Part shown: in pieces, positions 30,765 to 39,675 of the stretch
How the letters are laid out: the number at the start of each line of letters is the position of its first letter
How positions within the stretch are numbered: the first letter of the stretch is position 1
From: JBBDMC01 sp963775235
GTDB taxonomy: Bacteria; Pseudomonadota; Alphaproteobacteria; Rhizobiales; Kaistiaceae
DNA length: 64,000 bases
Direction: 5' to 3'
Assembly (NCBI GenBank): GCA_963775235.1
Contig: CAVZHY010000002.1
Location: forward strand, 1-64,000
Program-made: the position numbers and the translations under genes
Notes under the pieces: model-generated
The model's input: only the letters and a program-made list of their open reading frames with translations
The model's database searches: none
What the model was told of the DNA's origin: nothing

Positions 30765-31743
30765 CTACTGGTGACCGGCGATCGCCCGCGGCAGGTACGG
30801 TTCCGTCAGCGCCTTGATCTCCTCCTCGTCGAAGGTGATCTCCAGCGCCTTGGCGGCGTCCTCGAGGTGACTCATTTTGGTCGCGCCGACGATCGGTGCG
30901 GTCACCCCGGGCTGCGCCATCACCCAGGCAAGCGCCACCTGGGCGTTGGTGACGCCGCGTTTGGTGGCGATGGCGCTCACCGCGTCGACGATGGCGCCAT
31001 TGCTCGTCGTGCTCGTAGCGACGCGGGCCAAAGATGTCCGTCCGTGCGCGCTCCGTCGCCTCCGCATCGGCCCGGAGCCGGGCCAGCACCCCGCGCGCCA
31101 GCGGGCTCCACGGAATAACGCCGATCCCCTCCTTCCGGCAAAGCGGCAGCATTTCCCGCTCCTCCTCCCGGTAGATGAGGTTGTAGTGATCCTGCATGGT
31201 GACGAACCGCGACCAGCCCCTGGCATCGGAGGTGGCAAGCATCTGCGCAAACTGCCACGCCCACATCGATGAGGCCCCGATGTAAAGCGCCTTGCCGGCG
31301 CGCACGACATCGTTAAGTGCCTCCAGCGTTTCCTCGATTGGCGTCGCCGGGTCGAAGCGGTGGATCTGGTAGAGGTCGACGTAGTCGGTGCCGAGCCGAC
31401 GGAGAGAATTGTCGATTGCCCGCATGATGTGCTTGCGCGACAGACCGCGCTGATTGGGGTCTTCGCCCATGGCGCCGTTGACCTTGGTGGCGAGGACGAT
31501 CTGGTCTCGCGGCGGACCGAAGTCCTTCAGCGCGCGGCCGGTGATCTCCTCGCTCACCCCGCGCGAGTAGACGTCGGCGGTATCAAAGAAAGTGAAGCCG
31601 AGCTCGATCGCGCGTTTTATCAGCGGCCGGGCGTCCTCCTCTTCGAGCACCCACGGCTGCCATTGCTTCGCGCCGAAGCTCATCATCCCGAGGCAAACGC
31701 GTGAGACGGTCGCGCCGGTCGAACCCAATCGGGTGTACTGCAT
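30765..31743 (-). CDS. Aldo/keto reductase (one frameshift)
   Basis: This is a TIM-barrel NADPH-dependent oxidoreductase of the Tas/YajO-like branch. The catalytic residues appear in FFDTADVYSRGVSEEI (Asp, Tyr), IVLATKVNGAMG (Lys) and VDLYQIHRFD (His). The C-terminal NADPH pocket is AQPGVTAPIVGATKMSHLED. One indel at about 31005 (after RRYEHDEQ) separates it from NGAIVDAVSAIATKRGVTNA. With repair the product is about 325 residues. The substrate is unknown. Confidence 0.9.
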
Positions 31744-31855
31744 GCTTGTCAGCCCGCTTCTGGTGGTGGTCGCTGCCGCTGATACGCGATCACGCCGCCG
31801 CCCGCAAATATGGCAGGCTCAACGATGCTGCCGTGGACCGCTGTGCGTTACGGGA

Positions 31856-32611
31856 TCAGCCAACCAGAGCAGGAATTTCGGCACGCCGCACCACGCTACG
31901 TTCACCCTCGCGAACGTCCCATGCCTGATGAACGGCCGGATAACCGAACAGCATGCGCCGCTCGAAATACGTCGAACGGAAAAACGGATAGCGCTGCGTG
32001 ACGGCGTGCTTCTGCTGCGCGTAGTCGCATACCATCAGGCTCAGGGGCTTGATCAGCGTGTGATACTGGCGCGGATCGCACACCACCTCGTGGCCGAAGA
32101 CCCGCCGGTAGAAGGCCTGATGTTCGGTCCTTACCGAGGCGAGCAGAAGATCTCCGCCGAAGAATTCCATGGCCATCCAGGCGATCCTGGTGGTCGCGTA
32201 CCGCAAATCCGGATAGAGCCGGGAGAACCGGTGGTCGACCACGAACCGGGTGGGATCGACAATGATCTTGCCGGCCGCCAGCTCCGGCTCAAGAACGTCG
32301 TCAAAAGTGGCCAAAGCAGGCGAGCGCGGGAAGGCGGCCGACGAAACGTTCAACCGGAGCGAACTGGCCAACTGGTCGTCGACGAAAATGCCGAAAACCC
32401 ACGAATTATCCAGGTCGTCATATTCGTCACTCAACCGGTGGGCGAAATTGGGCGTGATCGCCCCCTCCCGCAGGTAGGCGTTGTAGCGAAGCTGGTAAAT
32501 CTGCTCTTTTTCGTCGTCAGTGAGGGCAAGCCGATAGTCAACTCGCTCCATAAGGTTAAGCACGCGTTCGGAGAAGGTGGACTCCTCACGCACCAACGCG
32601 ATCGTACTCAT
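31856..32611 (-). CDS. FeeM-like N-acyltransferase (acyl amino acid / autoinducer synthase fold)
   Basis: This 251-residue GNAT-fold protein resembles FeeM-type N-acyl amino acid synthases and, more distantly, acyl-homoserine lactone synthases. Conserved features are DEKEQIYQLRYNAYLREGAI near residue 35, SWVFGIFVDDQLASSLRLNV, then KIIVDPTRFVVDHRFSR, and YATTRIAWMAMEFFGGDLLL. Relatives use acyl-ACP donors. The ATG at 32611 is chosen; it follows GAGGAGG by about 9 bases. Its 375-base upstream region carries CtrA-like half-sites and lies next to a GGDEF-EAL gene. The product is unknown; a signalling or surface lipid is my inference. Confidence 0.65.
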   Translation of the reverse strand: MSTIALVREESTFSERVLNLMERVDYRLALTDDEKEQIYQLRYNAYLREGAITPNFAHRLSDEYDDLDNSWVFGIFVDDQLASSLRLNVSSAAFPRSPALATFDDVLEPELAAGKIIVDPTRFVVDHRFSRLYPDLRYATTRIAWMAMEFFGGDLLLASVRTEHQAFYRRVFGHEVVCDPRQYHTLIKPLSLMVCDYAQQKHAVTQRYPFFRSTYFERRMLFGYPAVHQAWDVREGERSVVRRAEIPALVG

Positions 32612-32989
32612 CACTCGCAGCCTCCTCGCACTCGCCCAGATCGCAGGCAGCGACGAAGCTTTACCCTAACAGGTTGTTTACCATTTTTGAAGACGCATCT
32701 TTAACCACGCTGTGAAGGCGGTCACATAACCGCCCGATCAAAACGCCGGAATTCTGCGGGTTTCAGCGCGTGAGGGAACAGACGGCATCACGCCGCAAGC
32801 CAGCGCCAGGGTGGCCTGCCGCGGGCGAAAAATCTCTTGTTTATAAATGGTTAACCACGCGCACCGGCCCGTGACCAAGTGCGACTGGACGCAATGACAA
32901 CTTATGGTTAACAGCAACAGTGCGCCGTGCAACTCTTGAGCGCAGTCTTGCAAGCGCTGGTTGATCGGGGCCGCGGGCCCGAAAGGCCC
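32612..32989. promoter_or_regulatory. Intergenic region with CtrA-like half-sites
   Basis: The gap between the acyltransferase gene and the GGDEF-EAL gene contains three TTAACCA(C/T) elements: TTAACCAC at 32701-32708, GGTTAACCAC around 32851-32858, and ATGGTTAA (complement TTAACCAT) at 32904-32911. TTAACCAT is the known half-site of the alphaproteobacterial cell-cycle regulator CtrA. The acyltransferase promoter should lie here. No gene was found; a 71-codon minus-strand open frame (32738-32953) has no coding character. Confidence 0.45.
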
Positions 32990-35296
32990 TCAGGCGACCA
33001 TTTCCATCCGCGACGGTGTATCGTTGAGCAGGACGGCGATCTGACGCGCGGGAATGGCGGGGCTGAACAGGAAACCCTGCGCCTCGGTTACATTGCCTTC
33101 GGCGGCGACGAGCGCCAACTGCTCAACCGTCTCGATGCCCTCCACGGCCACTGACAACCCCAGGTCTGCGCTGAGCTTGGCGATGCCGCGTAGCAACACG
33201 AGCGACCGGTCGCCAAGCTCGAGGCCTTCGAGGAAGGAGCGGTCGATCTTGACCTTGTTGAGCGGCAGGCTGTGGAGATAGCTGAGGCTCGAATAGCCCG
33301 TGCCGAAGTCGTCCAGCGAAATCCTGACGCCGAAGTCTCTTATCTGCCGCAGGGTCTGCCGCGTGGCCCGGGTATCCTGGAACAGGATCGTTTCGGTGAT
33401 TTCGATCTCCAGCCGGCCGGGGTCGAGACCGGCGTCCTCGACGGCCTCCTTGATCGTGTTGGCGACCTCGCCGCGGCGGAACTGGTTGGCAGACAAGTTG
33501 ACCGCGACGCGCACGTCGTTGGGCCAGCTTGCACACACCCGGCACGCCTCCCGCAGCACCCAATTTCCCAGTTCGACAATCAGGCCCATTTCCTCCGCCA
33601 CCGGGATGAACTCGGCCGGCGAGATCATGCCTCGCGAGGGGTGCGGCCAGCGGAGCAGCGCCTCGCACGTCGAGATCTTCTTGGTCGCGAGATCGAACAG
33701 CGGCTGGTAATAGACCTGGAAGGCGTTGTTGCTGAGCGCGTGGCGCAGGTCGAGTTCGAGGCTGCGCCGCGCGTGGGCACGCACGTCCATCTCCGGCTCG
33801 AAGAAGCGCCAGGTGCCACGCTGGTCGGCCTTCGCCCAGTACAGGGCCATGTCGGCAATCTTCAGAAGATGGTCGACACCGGCAGCGTCACGCGGCGACA
33901 TGGCGATGCCGATGCTGGCGCCGATGACGACCTGATGGCCGTCGACCTCATAGGTCTGGCTGAGCGAGCCGATGACACGCTGCGCGAGCCTGGCCGCATC
34001 ATCGTCGTTGCCGATCGGTGTCTGCAGAATGACGAACTCGTCGCCGCCGAAACGGGCAACGATGTCGGTGTTTCTGATCAGTCGCCTCAGCCGGTCGGCG
34101 ACGGCGCGCAAGAGAATGTCGCCGCGCGGATGGCCGAGGGTGTCATTGACCTGTTTGAATTGGTCGAGATCGACGAAAAGGATCGCGCAGGAGCGCTTGC
34201 CAGCCGCGATCAGCGCCCTCTCCATCTGCTCGCGCATGAACATGCGGTTGGGCAGACCGGTCAACGAATCATACCGCGCCAGATGATTGATGCGCGCCTC
34301 CGCGGCCCGTCGCTCGGTGACGTCTTCGATCAGCACGACCGATCCGCCGTTCGCCATCGGCTGGAAGGTCAGGTTGAGCGTCCGCCCGTCCTGCTTCTGG
34401 ATGGTGAAGCTGTCGCTGCGGCCCGCCGCGAGCCGGTTCTCGAAGTCCTCGATCAACTGATCGCCGGCCGACCGCAATACGGTGCCCACTGCAACGCACT
34501 CGCGCACGAGTTCGCGTGACGACAGCCCCTTTCGCACCTGCTGGTTCAGCCCGAGCAACTCGATCAGACGCCGGTTGGTCACCACCAGGCGGCGCCCTGA
34601 ATCGAACATCGCCAGGCCGTGCGGCATGTTGTTGAGGGCGGTGTCGAAGAGCTGGTTGAGGTGGCTGATTTCGCGATTGGCCAGGACCGCGTCGAGCAGG
34701 ACCTTGCGCAGCCGATCCGAAATGAACTTCAGGGCGACGAAAAACGGGATCAGGATCAGGCCGAAGATCGCGTAGTAATAGCCACCGGCCACGAACATCG
34801 CGGCGCTGAGCGGCACGCCGGCGCCGACGATTTGTGCGTAGACCAGAAGGTCGCTGGCAAAGTTGCGGCCCGAAGTGCCGATCAGATAGGCCAGCGTGAT
34901 GCCGAAACTGAGCAGCCGGACGAACGGATCGTCCGTAGCGGCGAAGGTGACGAAGCACCACACGCCGAGCAGCCCGTCAGAAATCGTCGCGCCGATGACG
35001 TAACGCACTTCCCAGCGGCGCAAATCGCCGACCGTCTTGAGCCCTGCCCGGGCGCGACCGTAGGCGCCGATTTCAATGACCCGCACCACTGCAACCAAGG
35101 CAATGGCGACGGCGAAGCCAAGGAGCACCGCGCTGCCGGTTTTCCACGCCGACAGAAGCGTGCAGCAAGCTGCAGCCATCGATCCGATGAAAAGCGAACG
35201 GCGATCGTCGAACAGCGCGTCGACCAACGACGCCCGGATGTCGAACGGAACCTGCTTTGGGGCGCGGGGCTGCGACGTCGTATTCAAAACGTTCAT
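32990..35296 (-). CDS. Membrane GGDEF-EAL c-di-GMP protein with PAS-like domain
   Basis: This 768-residue protein has five or six N-terminal membrane segments (about residues 35-190), a PAS-like sensor (FDTALNNMPHGLAMFDSGRR to about 325), a GGDEF domain with intact active site (RFGGDEFVIL), and an EAL domain with STCEALLRWPHP, VNLSANQF, ITETILF, LDDFGTGYSSLSYL and KIDRSFL. Both catalytic signatures look complete, so it may make and break c-di-GMP. The ATG at 35296 is preferred to an in-frame start five codons upstream. It is the probable regulator of motility or biofilm genes elsewhere; nothing adjacent shows a target. Confidence 0.95.
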   Translation of the reverse strand: MNVLNTTSQPRAPKQVPFDIRASLVDALFDDRRSLFIGSMAAACCTLLSAWKTGSAVLLGFAVAIALVAVVRVIEIGAYGRARAGLKTVGDLRRWEVRYVIGATISDGLLGVWCFVTFAATDDPFVRLLSFGITLAYLIGTSGRNFASDLLVYAQIVGAGVPLSAAMFVAGGYYYAIFGLILIPFFVALKFISDRLRKVLLDAVLANREISHLNQLFDTALNNMPHGLAMFDSGRRLVVTNRRLIELLGLNQQVRKGLSSRELVRECVAVGTVLRSAGDQLIEDFENRLAAGRSDSFTIQKQDGRTLNLTFQPMANGGSVVLIEDVTERRAAEARINHLARYDSLTGLPNRMFMREQMERALIAAGKRSCAILFVDLDQFKQVNDTLGHPRGDILLRAVADRLRRLIRNTDIVARFGGDEFVILQTPIGNDDDAARLAQRVIGSLSQTYEVDGHQVVIGASIGIAMSPRDAAGVDHLLKIADMALYWAKADQRGTWRFFEPEMDVRAHARRSLELDLRHALSNNAFQVYYQPLFDLATKKISTCEALLRWPHPSRGMISPAEFIPVAEEMGLIVELGNWVLREACRVCASWPNDVRVAVNLSANQFRRGEVANTIKEAVEDAGLDPGRLEIEITETILFQDTRATRQTLRQIRDFGVRISLDDFGTGYSSLSYLHSLPLNKVKIDRSFLEGLELGDRSLVLLRGIAKLSADLGLSVAVEGIETVEQLALVAAEGNVTEAQGFLFSPAIPARQIAVLLNDTPSRMEMVA

Positions 35297-35493
35297 GCTA
35301 CGCGGACGCACCGTTGGTACCCGAACGCCACAAGTATCGCGTCATTCGATGAACAGAACGTTCAATTTTAAGAGCAGCGTCAGGATTACGGGTACCAACT
35401 GCCCCTGCTCGGAGCGTTGCCCGAGGATCGCGCCGGTGGGAAAGCCACCAGGCACCAACGTCCGGCGTCAGTGGTCGAACGCGCGTTGTACCT

Positions 35494-36369
35494 TCACGCG
35501 GCAGCGCCCGCATGCCGATGGCCCCCGCGCGCCTTGCCGGTCCTCGCCCGCGCCGCCATCTCGTCGACGAATCGCACCAGAATCCCGTCGAACGTGTCTG
35601 CGGCGGCCAGAAACGGCGTGTGACCCGCGCCACGGAGGATGAAGCAGTGCCGATCCCACAGGTTCGCGTAGGACAGCGAGGAGACATAGTCCACGTTGAC
35701 GAACGGATCTTCGGCGCCGTTGACCATGGCCACAGGGACATCGGATTTCTCCGCCAGTTCCCGCTGGTCGGACACATTGCCGGCAAACAGACCCTGGAAC
35801 ATCAGCGTCCGCGCACGCCCATCCGTGCGGCGCATGGCATCCATGAGCCCGGCGTTGACGGCCTTGCCGTAGCAGGCATCGGCAAGCGCCGAGACCTCGT
35901 CTTCGGTAAGGACTTCTTTACCCAGTAGACCGGTCAGAGGGTTGGGAAGAAAGCCGCTCTGAAGGGATTCGATCGTCGGGCTGACCGGGGGCGCGCCGCA
36001 CAGCATCAAGCCGACAACGCCGGAGCAGCGTGGGAGCATCTCGAGCGCCACGTGGCCTCCGAGCGACCAACCGACGATGGCGAATTGATCGATGCCCAGC
36101 GTGGCGAGAACCTCGACAACAGCGTCGGCATAACCGGGCATCGTGTAGCTGCGTTCTGGTTCAAAGGCGTTACTGGAGGCGCCATGGCCAGGCAAATCAA
36201 CTGCGATCAGCCGGTAGCGATCACCCAGGACACTGTTCAGCTGGCCGCCGAAGACTTCTTTGCAGGCCGAGTTGCCGTGAATGAAAACAACGGGTAACCC
36301 TTTGCCCGAGGTTTCCGCAATTGCGATGTCGGCGTGACTGGTCTTGACGGTGGTGTTGGTCACGGACAT
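35494..36369 (-). CDS. Alpha/beta hydrolase
   Basis: This is a soluble alpha/beta-fold hydrolase of about 291 residues. It has the oxyanion motif FIHGNSACKEVF, nucleophile Ser in AIVGWSLGGHVALEM, Asp in VNGAEDPFVNV and His in RGAGHTPFLAAA. The ATG at 36369 (MSVTNTTVKT) follows AGGAG by 8 bases and is better than the GTG three codons earlier. No signal peptide is present. It is divergent from the methyltransferase-polyketide synthase pair. Confidence 0.9.
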   Translation of the reverse strand: MSVTNTTVKTSHADIAIAETSGKGLPVVFIHGNSACKEVFGGQLNSVLGDRYRLIAVDLPGHGASSNAFEPERSYTMPGYADAVVEVLATLGIDQFAIVGWSLGGHVALEMLPRCSGVVGLMLCGAPPVSPTIESLQSGFLPNPLTGLLGKEVLTEDEVSALADACYGKAVNAGLMDAMRRTDGRARTLMFQGLFAGNVSDQRELAEKSDVPVAMVNGAEDPFVNVDYVSSLSYANLWDRHCFILRGAGHTPFLAAADTFDGILVRFVDEMAARARTGKARGGHRHAGAAA

Positions 36370-36705
36370 TTGTTGCACTCCTGTGTCCCGTCCCAGAGCG
36401 CGAAGTCCGCGCGATCCAACACAGGAAGCGCCCCTTCAGAACGATGTTTGCAAGGATCTGCCACGCGAAACACGCCCCGCTCTACAAGCCTGCCAAGCGA
36501 CAGTACGAATGAGTCCCTTACCAATCTTTAAGATCGGCGCTGAATTTGATCAAAATACCGTGTGACAACCTTCTGTTTACCATCGACGTGAATCGTTAGC
36601 GGGCAGCCCTCTGGCCGACGCACGATTCTGACAACAACGCGAGCTCGTGTACGAACGAATGCCACGACGGATGAAGTTCGACCCGATAAACGTTGGGACC
36701 AATAG
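36370..36705. other. Intergenic region between divergent genes
   Basis: This 336-base region upstream of both the alpha/beta hydrolase and the methyltransferase presumably holds two promoters. The part at 36520-36590 is AT-richer than its surroundings. No clear operator or RNA gene was seen. Confidence 0.4.
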
Positions 36706-37539
36706 ATGCGCGGCGGTTTGAATCCACAGCCTTACGTCCTTGGCCACTCCGCGCAGGAACTGGCCCGGCTGGAGCGCCAGGGCGAAATCTTCAGCGTCGA
36801 GACCCGCGACGTGTTGCGGCGCGCAGGTCTCAAGACCGGCATGCGCGTTCTCGACGTTGGCTGCGGCGCCGGCGACGTATCGATGATCGCCGCGGAGAAG
36901 GTCGGGCCGACGGGTTCGGTGCTCGGTATCGACAACGCCGCCACCGCCCTTGGCGCCGCCACGGCCCGCGCCAAGCGTGCGGGGTACGACTGGCTCCACT
37001 TCGACGAAGCCGACCTCTATTCGTTCAACGGCAGCGAGCGCTTCGACGCCGTCGTCGGCCGCTTTGTGCTCATGCATATTCCCGATCCGGTGAAGGCGTT
37101 GAAGCACCTAGGACGCCTGCTCAACGAAAACGGCATCATCGCGTTCATCGAGATGGACATCAGTCAGGCGGTTGCCGTGCCGGAGATGCCGTTGTTCACC
37201 CGGTGCATCGACTGGATCGTCGACACCTATGGTCACGTCGGCGTGGAGCCGAATATGGGCTCGAAGCAATATGCGACGTTCCGCGCCGCCGGATTCCAGC
37301 CGCGCCTGATCGGCACCACGCGGATAGAGAGCGGCCCCGATTCCATCGTCTACCAGTTCGCCGCCCAGACCCTTCTCAGCCTGCTGCCGGCGATCGAGAA
37401 GCACGGCGTTGCGACCGCCGACGAAATCGGCATCGACACGCTCGCAGAGCGCGTACGCGCCGCGGCAATCGCTGGCGATCATTGCATCATGCTGCCCCGC
37501 CTGATCGCCGCATGGGCTTCCAAACCGCCCGCCCGCTGA
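36706..37539 (+). CDS. SAM-dependent methyltransferase adjoining type III PKS
   Basis: This is a class I methyltransferase of 277 residues. The N-terminal segment PYVLGHSAQELARLERQGEIF is characteristic of a UbiE/phytoene-type small-molecule methyltransferase group. Motif I is RVLDVGCGAGDVSMIAAEKV, the acidic loop is VLGIDNAATALG, then FDAVVGRFVLMHIPDPVKAL. It lies 121 bases upstream of a type III polyketide synthase on the same strand, so methylation of a polyketide product such as an alkylresorcinol or pyrone is plausible, as in related bacterial clusters. Confidence 0.85.
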   Translation: MRGGLNPQPYVLGHSAQELARLERQGEIFSVETRDVLRRAGLKTGMRVLDVGCGAGDVSMIAAEKVGPTGSVLGIDNAATALGAATARAKRAGYDWLHFDEADLYSFNGSERFDAVVGRFVLMHIPDPVKALKHLGRLLNENGIIAFIEMDISQAVAVPEMPLFTRCIDWIVDTYGHVGVEPNMGSKQYATFRAAGFQPRLIGTTRIESGPDSIVYQFAAQTLLSLLPAIEKHGVATADEIGIDTLAERVRAAAIAGDHCIMLPRLIAAWASKPPAR

Positions 37540-37660
37540 TCGTTCCGGCGTTCGCACACTCTGTTCACATTGCTGCGAGAAGCGATCCAACCCACCAGTT
37601 GAGGTGTTCTTGCCACGGTGTCCGGTTCCAGACCGAGCCGGAACCGAACCGGAGTATGCC

Positions 37661-38754
37661 ATGCTCGAAAGAGTTGCAGCCGTTGACCCGGCACCCACGA
37701 TCCAGTTCGACGTCGAAGTTGCCTCCGTCGCGACGGCCGTGCCGGGGAACGTTATTTCCCAAACGGAGATGGAAGAAAGGGCGCGCGTGGCGTTTCCGCA
37801 GTTCGCGCGCATTGATGGCATGTATGCACACGCGGGCGTCGAAACCCGCTATTTCTGTCAGCCGAAGGAATGGTACCTCGTCCCGCGCACGTGGGAGGAG
37901 CGCACGGCGGCATTCAAACGCCACGCTCTCGACTTGCTCGAGCAAGCCGCAAATAACGCGGTTCAGCAAGCCGGCCTTGAACTCACCGACATCGATGCGG
38001 TGGTCACGAACACCATCACCGGCCTAGCGGTTCCAAGCCTTGACGCGCTGTTGATGAACCGGATGCAGTTCTCCCCGCACGCCGAACGGCTGCCGATCTT
38101 CGGGCTTGGTTGCGGTGGCGGCGTCGGCGGCCTGGCGCGCGCGACACGCATGGCGCAGACAATGCCGGGCAGCAACGTCCTCTTCCTCACCATCGATCTC
38201 TGCTCGCTGTGCGCCTGAGAGTCAACGACCCGGCCATCGCGATGTACGTTTCCACCGCGCTGTTTGGGGACGGCGCCGCTGCGGTCGTCTTGAGGAACAC
38301 GGCAGACGACGATCACCCATCCGAGCCTGGCGGCAGGATCGTCGCGGTCGGGGAGCACTTCTGGCGCGACACCGAATACATCATGGGCTGGGACATCAGG
38401 AACGATGGCTTCGGCATCGTGCTCAGCCCGCAACTCCCCGCGCTGATGGAGAAGAGCCTCGACGTGGCCGTTGACGGCTTTCTGGCCAGGAACCGCCTTG
38501 CCCGCGATGATCTCGACGGCTTTCTGCTCCATCCCGGCGGTGCCAAGGTCATGGACGTTGCGCAACGCCTGTTCGGACTCGAACCTGAGGCTCTCGAGCC
38601 GTCGCGAACGGTCCTGCGGAACTACGGCAACATGTCGTCGGCGACCGCCCTGTTCGTCCTCAACCACGCGCGGGCCACCGGACGAAAGGGCCGCCACCTT
38701 CTCGCAGCGTTCGGGCCCGGCTTCTCGGCGTACTTCATCGTCATCGACCTATGA
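37661..38754 (+). CDS. Type III polyketide synthase (one frameshift)
   Basis: This chalcone/stilbene-synthase-fold enzyme condenses malonyl-CoA on an acyl starter. The catalytic Cys lies in IFGLGCGGGVGGLARA, the His in DDLDGFLLHPGGAKVM and the Asn in LRNYGNMSSATALFVL. One base appears missing at about 38212-38216 (TGCGCCTGAG, expected TGCGCCCTGAG), which turns CALRVNDPAIAM into a premature TGA. With the repair the protein is about 364 residues, the usual size. The preceding methyltransferase and following hydrolase suggest a small natural-product locus. Confidence 0.88.
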
Positions 38755-38762
38755 GGAATGGC

Positions 38763-39665
38763 TCATTTGCCGTCGACGGCGAGCATCCAATTCAGGACAA
38801 GCCGCCAGTCGGTCATGCGGATCGGCGTACCGTGCGAGCCGGTTTCGAACAAAGCGAATTTTGCCGGGTAGTCCGGCACCGCCGCCTTGATCTTGCGGAA
38901 GAAGGCGTCCTCGGCGTGCCAGTCCATGACCGTGTCGTGGCTGCCCTTGCCGATGAACAGCGGAATACGGCGCGAGGGATCGGTCATTGCGGCCGTCTTG
39001 AAGAACCCATCGTCGTGGGTGGAACCAAGCAGCAGCAAACCGCCAAGAAGCTTAGCCGCCGCGGGATCGGCCGCCAGCCGCCAGCACAGATAACCGCCCA
39101 TCGAACCGCAGGCGACGAAGATTGGAGCGCCGGGAGACCGGCGCGCATAGTCCGTCATCAAGGCCTTCACCTCGGCCTCGCCCCGGTCGCCGAAATCGGA
39201 GAAGTCCGGCGACAGGTAGGCGCCACCGTTCGATGCCATCAGGTTCTTGATGCGGTTGAAGTTGCCGCCAAACATCCAGTCATTGTCGCCCTGGAAGCGG
39301 CTGCCGCCCATGCCGTGAAGATAGATGACCACGGCATGCGCGCCGTCTGTCTTGCCGACAGCGATGTACCGGACCGTCAGTCCCCCCGAGCGAAGCGTGC
39401 TGTCCTTTTCAAGCGCACGCACGTTGAGTGAAACGTATTCGGGCTTGACTCGCTTCTCCGGGATCGCGTCGCGCTGGTCGAGATCGCGCGCCTCAACGTA
39501 GTCGATGGTGAGATAGTCGCCGCCGAACGCGCTTGAGACGATCGCGGGGTACTTGAAGAGATCGTCCTTGTACGGCCCCAGCCGATAGCCGTCGGCGGCC
39601 GCTTGACCACAAGCGGCCCACGCTGTCAGCAGCGCCAGAAGCGCATGCCGTGCCGTGACCACCAT
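38763..39665 (-). CDS. Exported alpha/beta hydrolase-like protein
   Basis: This is a 300-residue protein with a signal peptide (MVVTARHALLALLTAWAACGQAAA) and an alpha/beta hydrolase core. The core has VVIYLHGMGGSRFQGDNDW, the probable nucleophile Ser in FVACGSMGGYLCWRLA, Asp in KGSHDTVMDW and the terminal His in FETGSHGTPIRM. It is convergent with the polyketide synthase, 8 bases from its stop, and follows the MobA-like gene on the same strand by 10 bases. It may hydrolyse esters in the periplasm before hydroxylation by the neighbour. Confidence 0.82.
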   Translation of the reverse strand: MVVTARHALLALLTAWAACGQAAADGYRLGPYKDDLFKYPAIVSSAFGGDYLTIDYVEARDLDQRDAIPEKRVKPEYVSLNVRALEKDSTLRSGGLTVRYIAVGKTDGAHAVVIYLHGMGGSRFQGDNDWMFGGNFNRIKNLMASNGGAYLSPDFSDFGDRGEAEVKALMTDYARRSPGAPIFVACGSMGGYLCWRLAADPAAAKLLGGLLLLGSTHDDGFFKTAAMTDPSRRIPLFIGKGSHDTVMDWHAEDAFFRKIKAAVPDYPAKFALFETGSHGTPIRMTDWRLVLNWMLAVDGK

Positions 39666-39675
39666 CGCACGTTCC

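Noticed and set aside
31856..32611. Classical LuxI acyl-homoserine lactone synthase
   Set aside because: The LuxI motif set is not seen and no LuxR receptor gene with an autoinducer domain adjoins; the match to FeeM-like acyltransferases is better.
32738..32953. 71-codon minus-strand open frame in the intergenic region
   Set aside because: It has no ribosome-binding site, has low-probability composition and overlaps probable regulatory sites.
38205..38220. Programmed frameshift in the type III polyketide synthase
   Set aside because: There is no slippery heptamer or downstream structure; a single missing base fits the same error type seen elsewhere in the window.
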